From the NCBI RefSeq assembly GCF_003589595.1, contig NW_020653713.1:1939420-2003419 (forward strand): a stretch of 64,000 nucleotides of DNA, written 5' to 3'. The stretch comes from Hyposmocoma kahamanoa (taxonomy: Eukaryota > Arthropoda > Insecta > Lepidoptera > Cosmopterigidae). A model generated the notes under the pieces. It made no database searches. It was not told where the DNA came from and saw nothing but the letters and a program-made list of their open reading frames with translations. Of this stretch, positions 11,640 through 22,500 are shown piece after piece (the first letter of the stretch is position 1; each line of letters starts with the position of its first letter). A program made the translations under genes and the position numbers.

Positions 11640-13842
11640 CAGTAATTGTTACGGACAGAGAACGAGAGTATAGGGCCTGACCCGGCTGGGACCTCAGGGG
11701 GCCTACCAAAACCTCTTAAAACAATATTACTTTAACCTTACATTGACTTTTCATACCATAACGCGCTTAAAGCAAGCTTATTGTAATGTTAAAACTATGA
11801 TGTTTTATTGGCAGCTTTGTGACTATTCATACACTCAGTTCGTAGTATGATGCGACTTTGACATTAAGGTAATATTGCTCTAACGTCAAATTTAGCAATC
11901 TTAAAATAGTTACACAGATGCAAAGGAAACAATATTATTTTCAGTTTTATTGTCTTAATATTGATTAGTAATGATTAAAAGTTAAGTTGAACTTATTTAT
12001 TTACATAAATTTTGTTTATTTTTTATTTAATAGCACATAGGAAATAATTTCTCGTTAAATAAAAATACGCGATGTTTATTTCGTAAAATTATGACAGCGC
12101 CATCTATATGCTCCTTGGCGAAACTAACAGTTGACACCACACTATAGTTCCAAATCCACAACGTTTATCTTCATGAAAATGCGAATTAAATATTGAAAAC
12201 AACGTAATTTTAGTAGATTTTATTACTACATACATTTCTTCTTTTAACAGTCAAAATTCTTATACAATAGTTAAACATTATACTACGATAAGACGATTCG
12301 GAACATCAAAAAAGACATAGCGTTATTATCTCATTCCTATTATTAGTAAGGAATAGACAATATTGGGAAATCATTCGTTATTTCAATGACTTTTGCAATA
12401 ATACATTACTTGGTTGGCAGGTTTGATAATAGGCTTACTTTAAGCTTACATTGAAATAAGATTGTTTTTGGAAAGGTTATAGTAGGCCCCCAGAAATGGT
12501 GACACCATGAAAACCGGTATGCAAGCCACATGACCACGTAAGTCGTCAAAATAATATAGACTAATTACTAAACTAATTAGCCTATATTGTAGTCACACTG
12601 GGCAGAGGCGTAATCTCACAATGCGAGAAATTGGGCTACAGTTCACACGCGGGCTCTATGGGGATTGGAAACCACACACCATTAAACTGCTTTGCAGATG
12701 TGTGCAAAGTTTCTTCACGATGTTTTCCTTAAAAGAAAGGCTCATTGTAAATTTTAAATTACATTTCGCGCAAAAAGCTTGAGAAGCCGTTAGAGCGTTT
12801 ACGTACAACGTTCGATTCCTGTCAATTCCGAATCCGAGAAAAGACGGTCCGAAATGTCACAGGGATCATTATATCTCTATAGATGTACAAGCGATATCCG
12901 TATTTTTTCAGATTCCAATCGGCTTTATATATAATATAAAATATATATAATATATAAAATAAATAAGCGACATCCGAATACGGTCGGAGTCTTCTAGATT
13001 TGGATAGTCTCGGAAAGGCGCTAAAGCCTTGTTTGATCTGTGCTACCACAGCTATTTACACAATAATAAAATTCTGTCCTAATGTTGCCTGGAACAAAAA
13101 TGCGAGCTTAGCTCATTATTTTCGATCACACTTGCACGTAAATAGTGTGCCTTTTTTCTTCTCATTACAGCCATAGTCGGTATTGTGAAGAAAAAAGCCC
13201 GAGGGTTTTATTTGGGGCATTATAGTCAAGTTAGCCTGCATTCAATCATGTTTCACGGTCGGTACGGGAATTACTAGCCTCGACTCCGAACTCCAGCTTA
13301 AAGTCTCGTTCGTAATCCTTTACTTACCGCCCTTAATGCACAATGTAAATTACACTTTAATTATCTGGCTATAAAACATTTTTCATTCATTCATACAATG
13401 TGGTGCAGAAATAAAACTCCATATTATTTAAAATCGTGTCATAAAAAAAATAAGAAGTCACAAGATGCAAACCATCGACTACCAAAAATAGATGTAGACA
13501 TGGCATTGAAACGGTATGTTGTCAAATTGTTTATTGCAAGTTTTTGAGATGAAAATACGAGTCACAATGACATCCTTTACAATAGGTGTTTATGACATAA
13601 TCAGATGTTTTGCCAAATTTAACAACCCACGTAAATGCAATGAATAAATCAATATTCATATTTAAGTTAGAAATGTCTATTCTAATTCTCTAAATAAAGT
13701 TAAATCAGAGTAAACCGACAGCAATGAAAACGTTGATATTTTTCCTGCTGTCAACTACAATGCACTGCGTAATCTTTAAAAAACGTAAGAAATTTAATTT
13801 CTAAGAAAAGAGCTCTAAATTCAAACGCATTTTACATATTGC
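11640..13842. other. No gene seen; SINE pieces and a TIR-element relative
   Basis: Holds an S3 head piece (12480-12540, minus), S2 tail sequence (12595-12760, minus), an AT-palindromic run at 12920-12960, and a relative of the foldback element at 46413 (13121-13250). No coding exon supported. Confidence 0.4.
13121..13250. repeat. Partial copy of the 46413 foldback element
   Basis: Contains TCACACTTGCACGTA, then TTTTTTCTTCTCATTACAG and the segment GGCATTATAGTCAAG..AGCCTGCAT. The last segment is nearly identical to 46520-46550. The second end is not recognisable. Confidence 0.5.
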
Positions 13843-14005
13843 AACACAGCGCATGCGCGCCGCCGCCGCCATGTTGAGGAAATGAGCGAACGACATTGGT
13901 CGATTCTGCCGGCATCGGCGCGGGCGCCGTTGCAACACCGCTGACATTGGCCTGCTTGCGAGACCTACTAACGCTTATCTAACGTCAGCGCGACGCCGAA
14001 TTGGG
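13843..14005. promoter_or_regulatory. GC-rich island with NRF-1-like and YY1/Pho-like motifs
   Basis: A sharp GC-rich stretch in AT-rich surroundings. It holds a palindromic GCGCATGCGC (13849-13858, the NRF-1/Ewg consensus type), a GCC run and GCCGCCATGTTG (13865-13876, YY1/Pho-like). No repeat recognised and no coding frame convincing. Could be a promoter or intronic enhancer; inferred from composition and motifs only. Confidence 0.35.
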
Positions 14006-14235
14006 CTATTTTAATTATGATAGATGGAATTTCGAGGATTTAGGGCTAGTCGCGATATTCGACATTTGTATGAAAGGAGAAAGATTATATTAATAAAGCA
14101 CCGTTCAGCCTTTCATTGATCAACAAACGGTATTTCTTTTTTAACCTGAGAGACACGCGGTGTCCTTAAAGCGCAGGCCACAACGCGAACGAAGCTAGCT
14201 AACTTAGCTCACGTAGTTGCATGCAACCAACTATA

Positions 14236-14411
14236 ACTGCCTCCGTGGCCGAACGATTACAATGCTGAAACGCAGAGGTCCCAGGTTCGATTCTCGTGCT
14301 GGTAGAAATATTTGTATGGCCTACGTTTATTACTCTCGTGAGACATAAGTTTACAAGTCCCATATGCCTGTAATTTCACCAGTACCCTTACCCTTCCAAA
14401 CCGGAATGCTG
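14236..14411 (+). mobile_element. Chimeric SINE: S1 head joined to a GACGGGACGA-family segment
   Basis: The first 107 bp match the S1 SINE head (A box GTGGCCGAACG, B box GGTTCGATTC, then TTTGTATGGCCTACG). At TCTCGTGAGA the sequence switches to CATAAGTTTACAAGTCCC..CACCAGTACCCTTACC, part of the other repeat family. The switch lies on a shared GTGAGA/CTGAGA stretch. Confidence 0.6.
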
Positions 14412-16139
14412 CAATACATACAAATGGCGAATGTCATGCCATAAGGCATTCTCTACCAGGCAACCATTGGGCCAAATAGAAAAATATACAATAGGTTAGT
14501 GCTACACTTAAAACAAAGGTAACAAAATATCATAATTTAATAGTTAATTTATATGGTAAAGAATACAATAATATTACATAAAGTACTTAATAAACACAAA
14601 CAACACAACAACATTATGCAGTCTTGATCATGAAGATAGTCAAATTTTTTAAGTTTTTTTAAAATAAAGCAATGACTACGTCAAAATTACACAGCTGATT
14701 TTTTGACAAACTAAGTAAAATGTTCATATCTTTCATCGGCTCTACTAAATAAAGAGCTATTTAAACTTTACTTGTGTAGCAGAGTCATATTAACGTGACC
14801 CTTTATTAAAGAAAGAAAGAACAATGGAAATAAAAGCTATTTATTTCATTACCACAAATTAATAACTCGAGCGAATTTTAAAAATTGAAACAAAAAAACG
14901 GCATAGAGTAAAAAAGTGACAATACAAATTAATAGCAAAAAGAAAAACACTTTAAAGGTATGTATTTTATGCAGTACCAGTTGCGGATCATTACACGCGA
15001 CATTTGCTGAAAAACGCACAGCACTGATTTTCAGCTAGAACCCATAATAACTTATTAATATTAAGTACTACATTTAGATGCTTTATTTCTATATATTTTA
15101 GGTTTGCATTTGCACACAGTTTTTCCAACATTATTAGGAAAATAAATAAGTAAAATACAATTTAGAGTTTATTTGATTCACACGTCCGCTTGCTAACAAA
15201 CGATGCATCGCATTTATCAAATAAAACATTGATTATTTCCTTTCGACCTATTTTCCTAAGACTTTTAAACGAGTACCGCTCGCGGGCCCCAATGGGTCAT
15301 GATAGGGTGGCCAAAAAGATAACAATTCTTTTGTTTCCTTTATTTTTACATACATGTGAAGTGGTAGTCCACAGGTTGCTTCGCAATTGTGAGTCTATGA
15401 TCGATTTGACATGAAATCATATGCCCCATTGTGCCTGTGACTTTAATTTCTAAATTACGTAACTGAGAAACCATGTAACATAAATAAGGTTCGTTTCGTC
15501 AAAATGTTCAATTACGTCTATTGGCTCCATAAGGGATATTATTGCAATTTTAATAATAAATTGACATAATTAAACTAACGTTTTTGGATAACTGACAAAA
15601 TAAATCGAAAAATAAAAAAATATAGTACGAAAAAAATTTTACACTGTTACTTTAGCAATGACAATCTACTACCTAGTTTAATCAAACTTCACGTCATGGG
15701 AGCTCGGTGATCTTAGCAAGTATCATATATTAATTGCCCTTCATTCAGTCATATTATTTTTTATCTATAATTTTTGCAACTAACAACAGAGGAAGATAAA
15801 CTTGTAAGTGTACTAACAAAATGGACTGTAAATTGTCTGCATTATTTATTATTATTTATTTTAAATCTATTGTGTCCCAGGTAGTATAGTGTAGTGTTTG
15901 CTCACCTCTCGGGTTGAACTCATGTAATAAAGGTAGAACTGTGCAATTTTATACAATAGTATAGTCCGTTAGACTTTATTTTACACAAGTCTATCACTAC
16001 TTTATTTTTAAGTATGGCCTCATTGGCTGGTAACATGTATGTAATTTTTTATTAATTATTTACGTATTTGTGTAGGTTTTCCTAAAATATGTTTTCGTTT
16101 ACGTCACTTTACTGTTGAGGGTGTGATTTTTACGTATCT
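14412..16139. other. No gene or clear repeat seen
   Basis: AT-rich sequence without supported coding exons. The 15190-15414 open frame has no recognisable domain or splice context. Confidence 0.4.
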
Positions 16140-16370
16140 ATAATAATAATAATAATAATAATAATAACGCACACACTCAACATAGCCCCGTACTAGGGAA
16201 ACCCTGTGTCGCGGTTGCCATGGACACACACGTAGACAACCACAAATTACACCCAAACTCACGAGAGTTATAAATGTAAGCCATATAAATATTTCTCCCG
16301 GCCCGGGAATCGAACTTGGGACCTCTGCGTGGCATTCCGGCATGGTAACCGTTCGGCCACAGAGGCAGTT
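16140..16370 (-). mobile_element. tRNA-derived SINE (family S1), near complete
   Basis: Same head and body as the 4433 copy. The (TTA)n tail is long: nine TAA units on the plus strand at 16141-16167. Both Pol III boxes are readable on the minus strand. Confidence 0.85.
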
Positions 16371-17654
16371 AATCTATCATTTAATTTTTTACCAATCTTA
16401 CCTACCTATTATTTTATTTTACCCCATTAAACTTGAATTTCACAAAACTGTAAACATACAGGTGTGGCTGGACCACACAACGTGACAATGTCGCTGCTAT
16501 AGACTATTTCAAATCTTATAACATGATCGTTTTATAATTTATTTTTCTTTATTATTTCTTTAATACGGTTTCCATTGTCTGAATATAAATTTTAATATGG
16601 TCACTCTACTTGAAGTGCAGCGTACGTCACGTGTGAAATATAGGTCAACTACTAAACAGCTCGGGTTAGGTTGCAAGAAGGACGCAATTATTACAACCAG
16701 TTCATTACAATGGTTAAGTACAGATTAAACTCGGTACTTTAATCTAGTTTTAATAACTTGATCAAGTGTTACTTATTGATCCATGCCAAGCAGTGGAAGG
16801 TGTGTATATTATTCGTTTTTAAATACGTACTATATAAATAAACGTCAAAACAGTTATTTTTACAACATCGGACTATATCAATTAATTCATATTACAATTC
16901 AACTTTAAAACTTTAATACAGTGCATTCTTTACGTGGCTCCTTGTATAATAATACTATATAAAAGAAAAAACAAACAGAAGATGACACCAGAGTGTTTAT
17001 GACAATCGAATGAAGCTCCCCCTCGCGTGTCCTCGACGTAATTATTTTTGTACCATTTGTGTCAATACATGCAACTTAAGGTACCTTGAAATGATACGTC
17101 ACAGATCTGTTTCCATACAATGGTTTTTACATAAATGTGTCTAAATATATATTTAAAATCACTTAATAAGGGTCAATGTGGTATAATTAATTCTAATCTT
17201 AAATTAAAACACCCTTGTACCTTTAATAAGTGTTCTGACATAGTGTAATTTAATTCTACTACTTGATTAAATTACTTGTACCTTTAATAAGTGCCAATAT
17301 GGATCACACCATGATCCATTTTAGTGCATGATTACTATCTCGCAATCGAGAACCTTTTATTACATAAAATATGGCTTAAATTCAACGACTCTCGAGCAGC
17401 TGTTTCCAATATTTATTTATACTACTTATAGAATTACACAGAAGAGCCTGTGCGGGCAACAAGTGTTCTCCCCTCACGCGTAGTTACTTTTCAGTATCCT
17501 TGTTGACTTAGAGATAAAGTATATTTTTCTTTGTCATACTGTTATTTGTGTTTTTGGTAGCGCGAGCAAATTGTGTACTTATGGCTTGCTGGAAAAGTAT
17601 ATGAAAATTTAAGATGCCTGAATGGGGATCTCAATTGTTACTGCGTACGGCGAT
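16371..17654. other. No gene or clear repeat seen
   Basis: AT-rich. A short direct repeat of CTTTAATAAGTG sequence occurs at 17221 and 17281. No supported exon. Confidence 0.4.
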
Positions 17655-17785
17655 TTGTCCTCTTTATTACATCATCATCGTCAACATATTATACGTTGCA
17701 CTGCTGGGCACGGCTCTCTTTCAGGGAGAGGGTTTAGGCCATAGTCAGCCAGGCTATCCATATACATATATCACACGTTATCCAT
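17655..17785 (-). mobile_element. LINE/SINE 3' tail remnant
   Basis: Plus-strand reading starts ATCATCATCGTCAAC and continues CTGCTGGGCACGGCTC and GAGAGGGTTTAGGCCATAG. This is the reverse of the common lepidopteran LINE 3' tail. The same tail recurs at 53395. Confidence 0.55.
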
Positions 17786-18164
17786 TTAGCTTTTTGAAAC
17801 ATGAAACATAAGTTCAAATAGGGTTATGTAACAACCATGGAGCTGTTAAGATTAGATTATTATTTTTCTTAAGTATAATGTTACGAAATGAACACTTTTT
17901 GTTAGATAAAGATGGAAAGACGACATGGCTCCAGATTCCACATAAATTTGATTCAAAGTGTATTCCATAGCATTTAAGTTTATTTGAAAAGAGCAATCCC
18001 TAGAGTTTCTTGCTCGTTCTTCTCAGGGAAGTCAGGGTAGTGAACGAGCAGTAGCTTAAAAAGTAGCTTTAAAAATGACGTTTTCAAGTGGAAAAATGTT
18101 GTATGTGGAATAAATGATTATTTGACTTTGACTTAGATAATAAGAATATATTAAAGATATTATC

Positions 18165-18512
18165 ACTATCCACAGCCTGATTTAACCCACTGCTGGATAT
18201 AGGCCTCCCGAAGTTTGTGCCATCCACCACGGTCCCGTGTTAGCCGCATCCATTGATGCCCCGTGATTCGTCGACTATGTCGTCGACCCACCTTGCAACT
18301 GAACGCCCGACGCTTCTTTTACCCATCCTCGGCCACCAATCAGTCGATGTCTTGCTCCACCTGTCATCGATGACAGATGGAACTCAAACAACATCCGAGT
18401 TCCAGCACCCTGGACTTTCGTCTGTCGTCGGATCTCAACGTTTGGAACTCGGTCTACAAGGCTGATGCCGAGCATGGCGCGCTCCATGGCCCTCTGGTAA
18501 TCCCTCAAGGCC
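18165..18512 (-). mobile_element. RTE-like LINE 3' fragment
   Basis: The minus strand reads RALRDYQRAMERAMLGISL, then RVPNVEIRRQTKVQ, corresponding to the segment at 3002. The plus strand carries the reverse of the 3' end: CCACTGCTGGATATAGGCC. Confidence 0.75.
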
Positions 18513-18519
18513 CTCAAGA

Positions 18520-19165
18520 TATTAAATATTTAATTCATAAATCATATGCCAATAACTTGATAGGACTGCTATGTTTTTTTTATAATCTCCATACAACAGA
18601 TCGCAACTCTGACAAAGGTCAATATACCGTCTTATACCTAGATGGCGCTGATCTGTAGCCTAGAAATAGTTTATATTATGTAAACAGCCGTGATTGTCCT
18701 TTAATTCCTCTTTAATATAAAATGTGAGAAGTCAGTTTTTTCTTGTAATATTATTAAAATATTGACGCATGAGCTTTGACAAATATGCATGCCAATAGAT
18801 GGCATTGTATGTTACAAACTATTTATAAATTAACGCTTCCTAATATGGGTAGATGGCGCTAATCTTAAATATAATAAAAGAAGAGCCGGCACTATCCATA
18901 AAAATCTGTGCAATGAGCGCCATCTAGTTGATTTGTTTGTTATCACTAGAAAATGAGTAGCTTTGATAAATTACAGCATATCAATGTAAAAGAAAAAAAT
19001 ATTTGGTGCTATTTGATGCTAGTTTATATACTCGTCGCGACATCTGGTGTACCAAAAAATACAAAATACCTTTAACATTTATTTTAAATACATTTTTTGT
19101 TTAATAAAATACATAAGACATAAAAAATGAAACTGTTATAAACAATTACATTGTTATTATTGATA
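18520..19165. promoter_or_regulatory. Cluster of AGATGGCGC-type (CTCF-like) motifs
   Basis: TAGATGGCGCT occurs at 18639-18649 and 18850-18860. Its reverse AGCGCCATCTA is at 18915-18926. Weaker forms lie at 18796 (ATAGATGGCA) and 19036 (GCGACATCTGG). The core resembles the CTCF binding core. No repeat family explains the spacing that I can see. Function is inferred, and the motif may also mark an old dispersed repeat. Confidence 0.25.
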
Positions 19166-19174
19166 CGAAATTCG

Positions 19175-19262
19175 AAACACTCGAACCAGCGTCTGTCGCC
19201 ACACCGGGGCCACCGCTCTCGCCAACTGAACTACAGACCGAATCGCAGTACTAAATAGTGAA
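19175..19262 (-). mobile_element. Degenerate tRNA-like SINE head
   Basis: Carries a reverse B-box-like CGAACCAGCG and a reverse A-box-like CAACTGAACTACAG, as in copies at 21230, 28940 and 47430. Confidence 0.45.
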
Positions 19263-19269
19263 GTATTTT

Positions 19270-19520
19270 CACAATAAAAAAAGACCTCAAAAGATCGTGG
19301 AATTACATCTACATATTTGCCAAGTTTTATTGAAATCGGTTACCGGAAAGTAGGTGGAATATTTCCTTCAAACTCAAGTGATACCAATAGTGAGGTACCC
19401 TCTTTTCAACAAAAAAGAATCATCAAAATCGGTTCACAAATGGAATTATCGCGTAACATATATTCACAAAAAAAATGTAGTCGAATTGACAACCTCCTTC
19501 TTTTTTTAAGTCGGTTAAAA
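19270..19520 (-). repeat. AACCGAC-ended repeat, copy 1
   Basis: On the minus strand it begins TTAACCGACTTAAAAAAAG and ends CTTTTGAGGTC. The middle holds the shared GAACCGATTTTGATGATTC and AACCGATTTCAATAAAAC segments. Encodes nothing recognised. Confidence 0.75.
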
Positions 19521-19969
19521 TAGATGAATAATATTAATTAAGACAAATATTGTAATAATCGTAGTACATATATAGACATTGTATAAACGTCATAATATGT
19601 ACGTATGTTCTTGCAAAGTAAATTTAAATTACCCATTAATCATAAAATTTTTAGTTATTCGCATAACAATTCAACTTCAAGTTGCGTCTTCAAACCACGT
19701 AACACGTAGGTACGTACGCAAGCAAATATTTGAAAATTATTATTCAAACGCCGCTTGCTTGGTGCACCTGCCGTTTTCGTGTTTTTCCTTCATCAAGGCC
19801 GAATTTGTGACAACCACTTTGAGTTAATGAAACACAAAAAACCTTGACGTTCACCCCATACCGCTAAATAAAGAGACAAATAACCATTCAATAGCTCCGC
19901 GTTAGTAATAAAAACAATATTTATTATTGAACATCGTAAATTCCAGTTCACACTGAATAATTCATAAAA

Positions 19970-20450
19970 AAAATCGCCGAGCAAACGTCGAAAACACAAA
20001 TATATTGAAAGAGCCTCACACAAACGGATCCCCTTGCTATTCGATAGCGTCGAAAATTCGCTGCGAATCCGAAATCGAATTGAAAGTCCTCTTCTATAGG
20101 TAGCTATGGGTGTAGGGCACATAACAACCTCCCGGATGCAAGTGAAAACGACATCGGTAGGGGAGGGGGGGGAGGAACACGACTAACCCCGTTTCCAGGC
20201 GCACTCACACATGTAAACAAATATAGATGACGACGCATCCCTTGCCAGACATCGGTGTGCGTCCGCCCTGTTTCAAGGTCGGCGTCGCCCACCCACGCGT
20301 ATTGCCAGACAGAGACAACAACACACACCCCTAGTAAAAGTGCAAGTGAAATGCGGGAGAGAAAATCAATCTTGCACGGAGTGGGGGTGCTGAAAAACTA
20401 GGTGAACCATTTCGGACGTTCGGCTTTGCGTCGTACGTGCTTGGGTTACA
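19970..20450. promoter_or_regulatory. GC-rich, apparently unique segment
   Basis: Contrasts with its AT-rich, repeat-rich flanks. It contains CG-rich stretches (for example 20270-20300) and a G-run (20160-20173). The minus-strand open frames have no recognisable domain. It may be a 5' exon, promoter or enhancer of the host gene; composition is the only evidence. Confidence 0.25.
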
Positions 20451-20904
20451 AATATTACGGCCTTTGTGTGGGATAATGCAGTTAATTTTGATAGTAGTAA
20501 AATTGCTTAATCATCCGTGAAATTCGTAAGGAGAGAACAACTCGCTCTAAAGATCGGCGTACGACGTTTGATTTAATCATTATGGGAAATCGATTTTATC
20601 AATTATATACAGATATTTATCATTATTTGACTTTTAATTCGGGAATTAATCACGTATAAAACATGTTTTAATTGCCTCGACGTTTCGGACGTATTGCAAC
20701 GTCTATGGTCTCGAATTAAAAATCAAATAATTTGTGAAACTCGTGGAAGTTTAAATTAAAATACTTATCAGTTATTAGGTCATAATTTACCTTCTTGGAT
20801 AAAACGTTTCATTACTATGTTTCTTTTACCGTTAGCGAAAGCTATTATTACTGAATACAAACAAATGGACGTAATGAACCGACTTCAAGAAAAAGGGGAT
20901 GTTC

Positions 20905-21155
20905 TCTATTTGACTGCATTTTTTTTATGTATGTTACGCGATAACTCCGGGCTTGTTTGTAAACCGATTTTGATGATAATATTTTTGTTGGAAAGTGGGA
21001 AACTCAGTAGTGCTCCCATTTAAATTTGGAGAAAAAATTCCACCTATAAGGGTGTGAAACTAGGGGATGAATCCAGTTTCGCGCAATTTCCGATAACCGA
21101 TTTCAATAAAACTTGGTAATTATATGTAATTCCACGATCTTTTAAGGTCGGTTTT
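20905..21155 (+). repeat. AACCGAC-ended repeat, copy 2 (5' degenerate)
   Basis: Contains TGTATGTTACGCGATAACTC, AAACCGATTTTGATGATA, CCACCTATAAGGGTG and ends GATCTTTTAAGGTCGG. The starting AACCGAC is lost. Confidence 0.7.
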
Positions 21156-21194
21156 TAGTACTCTGTACTGAGTATATTGTTAATACAAAATTCG

Positions 21195-21330
21195 AACGGT
21201 AAGAAAAATTCCTTCGATCCGGTTGGATTTAAACCAGCGCCTTCAGCATACCGTGCCTGACACTCCCAACTGTAAAAATTTTTGTATGTTTTTTGCAGAT
21301 CTTTTGGTTTGTTACAACTTTTTTTGCCGT
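21195..21330 (-). mobile_element. Degenerate tRNA-like SINE
   Basis: Has CCTTCAGCATACCGTGCC..GACACTCCCAACTG in the order seen at 28930-29000, followed by the body segment TTTTTGCAGATCTTTTGG. Confidence 0.45.
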
Positions 21331-22300
21331 TACGTCATCTGTGAGAAACCTTTGAAAGTTTTAATATGTAAGCTAGGTACTTTTACTGCTACCAGCGGCT
21401 AACTAGAGACGTAGCTTTGATAATTTTAATATTAAGTTTCTTCACAAAAAAATAAATATTATCGTTAACATTACAAACGAACGTATCTTTGAATTTATAG
21501 TTTACGACAGGTACCTGCCGCCATAGGTATTCAGACCGTCGATATCTGAATTGAGAAGCCACCAAAATTGTTGTACATAAAATCCGAAGTCACGTGGCAA
21601 TAGACTTACTATAGTATCAATCAATTTGTATAAGCTATAGGACTCAACTTGAATCTCATAAAGTCCATAATGTAACTCGTATCGTCCACTCTGATTAATA
21701 TCCCACAGACGCTTCATCACGATGAGTATCGAATAGAAAGCGAGGTGTGCCACTTCGGGCATCTCCCAACCAATCAATAGTTACATCCCTGCACATACAC
21801 CCTAAAGGGGTAGATTAAGCCCACATGCACAACTACAGAGTAAATATCTGGGCCTCACTGGGGGTTGTTTTACGTATAATGCACTCGAGTATAGACAGGG
21901 AGGGAGGCAACCACCCTTGCGGTACAAACCGCCTACACACCACCCTGCCATGATGTTTGGCCGACCGCAACACCTTGATTTTTTTAATGTTAACTAAAAC
22001 ACGTGATACCAGGCACTATGGGAAAAATAACAGTACTACTTAACAAACATTTACGGTGCCGGCAAGATGTTGTTAAATCACATTTGTTACAATTTGACCT
22101 AAGACATTATAGCTGCGTAAGAGTGACCATGTATAATTTTGTGATTTATTATAACTACATTCACAACTTTTTGTCTTTGATTCAAATCAACGGGTTAAAA
22201 GTTTTAACAGTTTTCGTTTTATCAAAGTGCCTATCGATTACATTTCCTGTTTAAACTGCGTGGCAATAACACCATTGGTAATGCGCAAGTTAATTTAAAA
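21331..22300. other. No gene recognised
   Basis: A 91-codon minus-strand frame (21777-21502, starting MIGWEMPEVAHLAFY) is protein-like in parts but has no known domain or splice context. The GC-richer stretch 21790-21975 is unassigned. Either may be transposon debris. Confidence 0.3.
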
Positions 22301-22309
22301 TTAAATAAA

Positions 22310-22500
22310 TAAAATGTTGGACAATATCACATACGTTTCTCTTATCCCAAAGTTAACTAAACCTCTTGTGTTATGGAAATCGGAAACAACAACGCTACCA
22401 CAAACACCCAGTCTCGAGACAATACACCCGACCGGGGATCGAACACGGAATCTTAGAGGATGAAAACCCGTGTGCAAGCCACTGCGGAAAGCGTCAAAAG
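22310..22500 (-). mobile_element. tRNA-derived SINE (family S3)
   Basis: On the minus strand it holds a head with GGTTCGATCCCCGG-like B box (plus strand CCGGGGATCGAAC), a segment GTGTTTGTGGTAGCGTTG, and the tail GTGATATTGTCC. Matches the copy at 38535. Confidence 0.65.

Noticed and set aside
19793..20122. 109-codon minus-strand open frame over the 20-kb GC-rich segment
   Set aside because: Looks like a chance frame in GC-richer DNA. No recognisable domain and no good start or splice signals.
21502..21777. 91-codon frame as a chemoreceptor-like membrane protein
   Set aside because: Some hydrophobic and aromatic clusters are present, but no conserved receptor motif can be pointed to, so a name would be guesswork.
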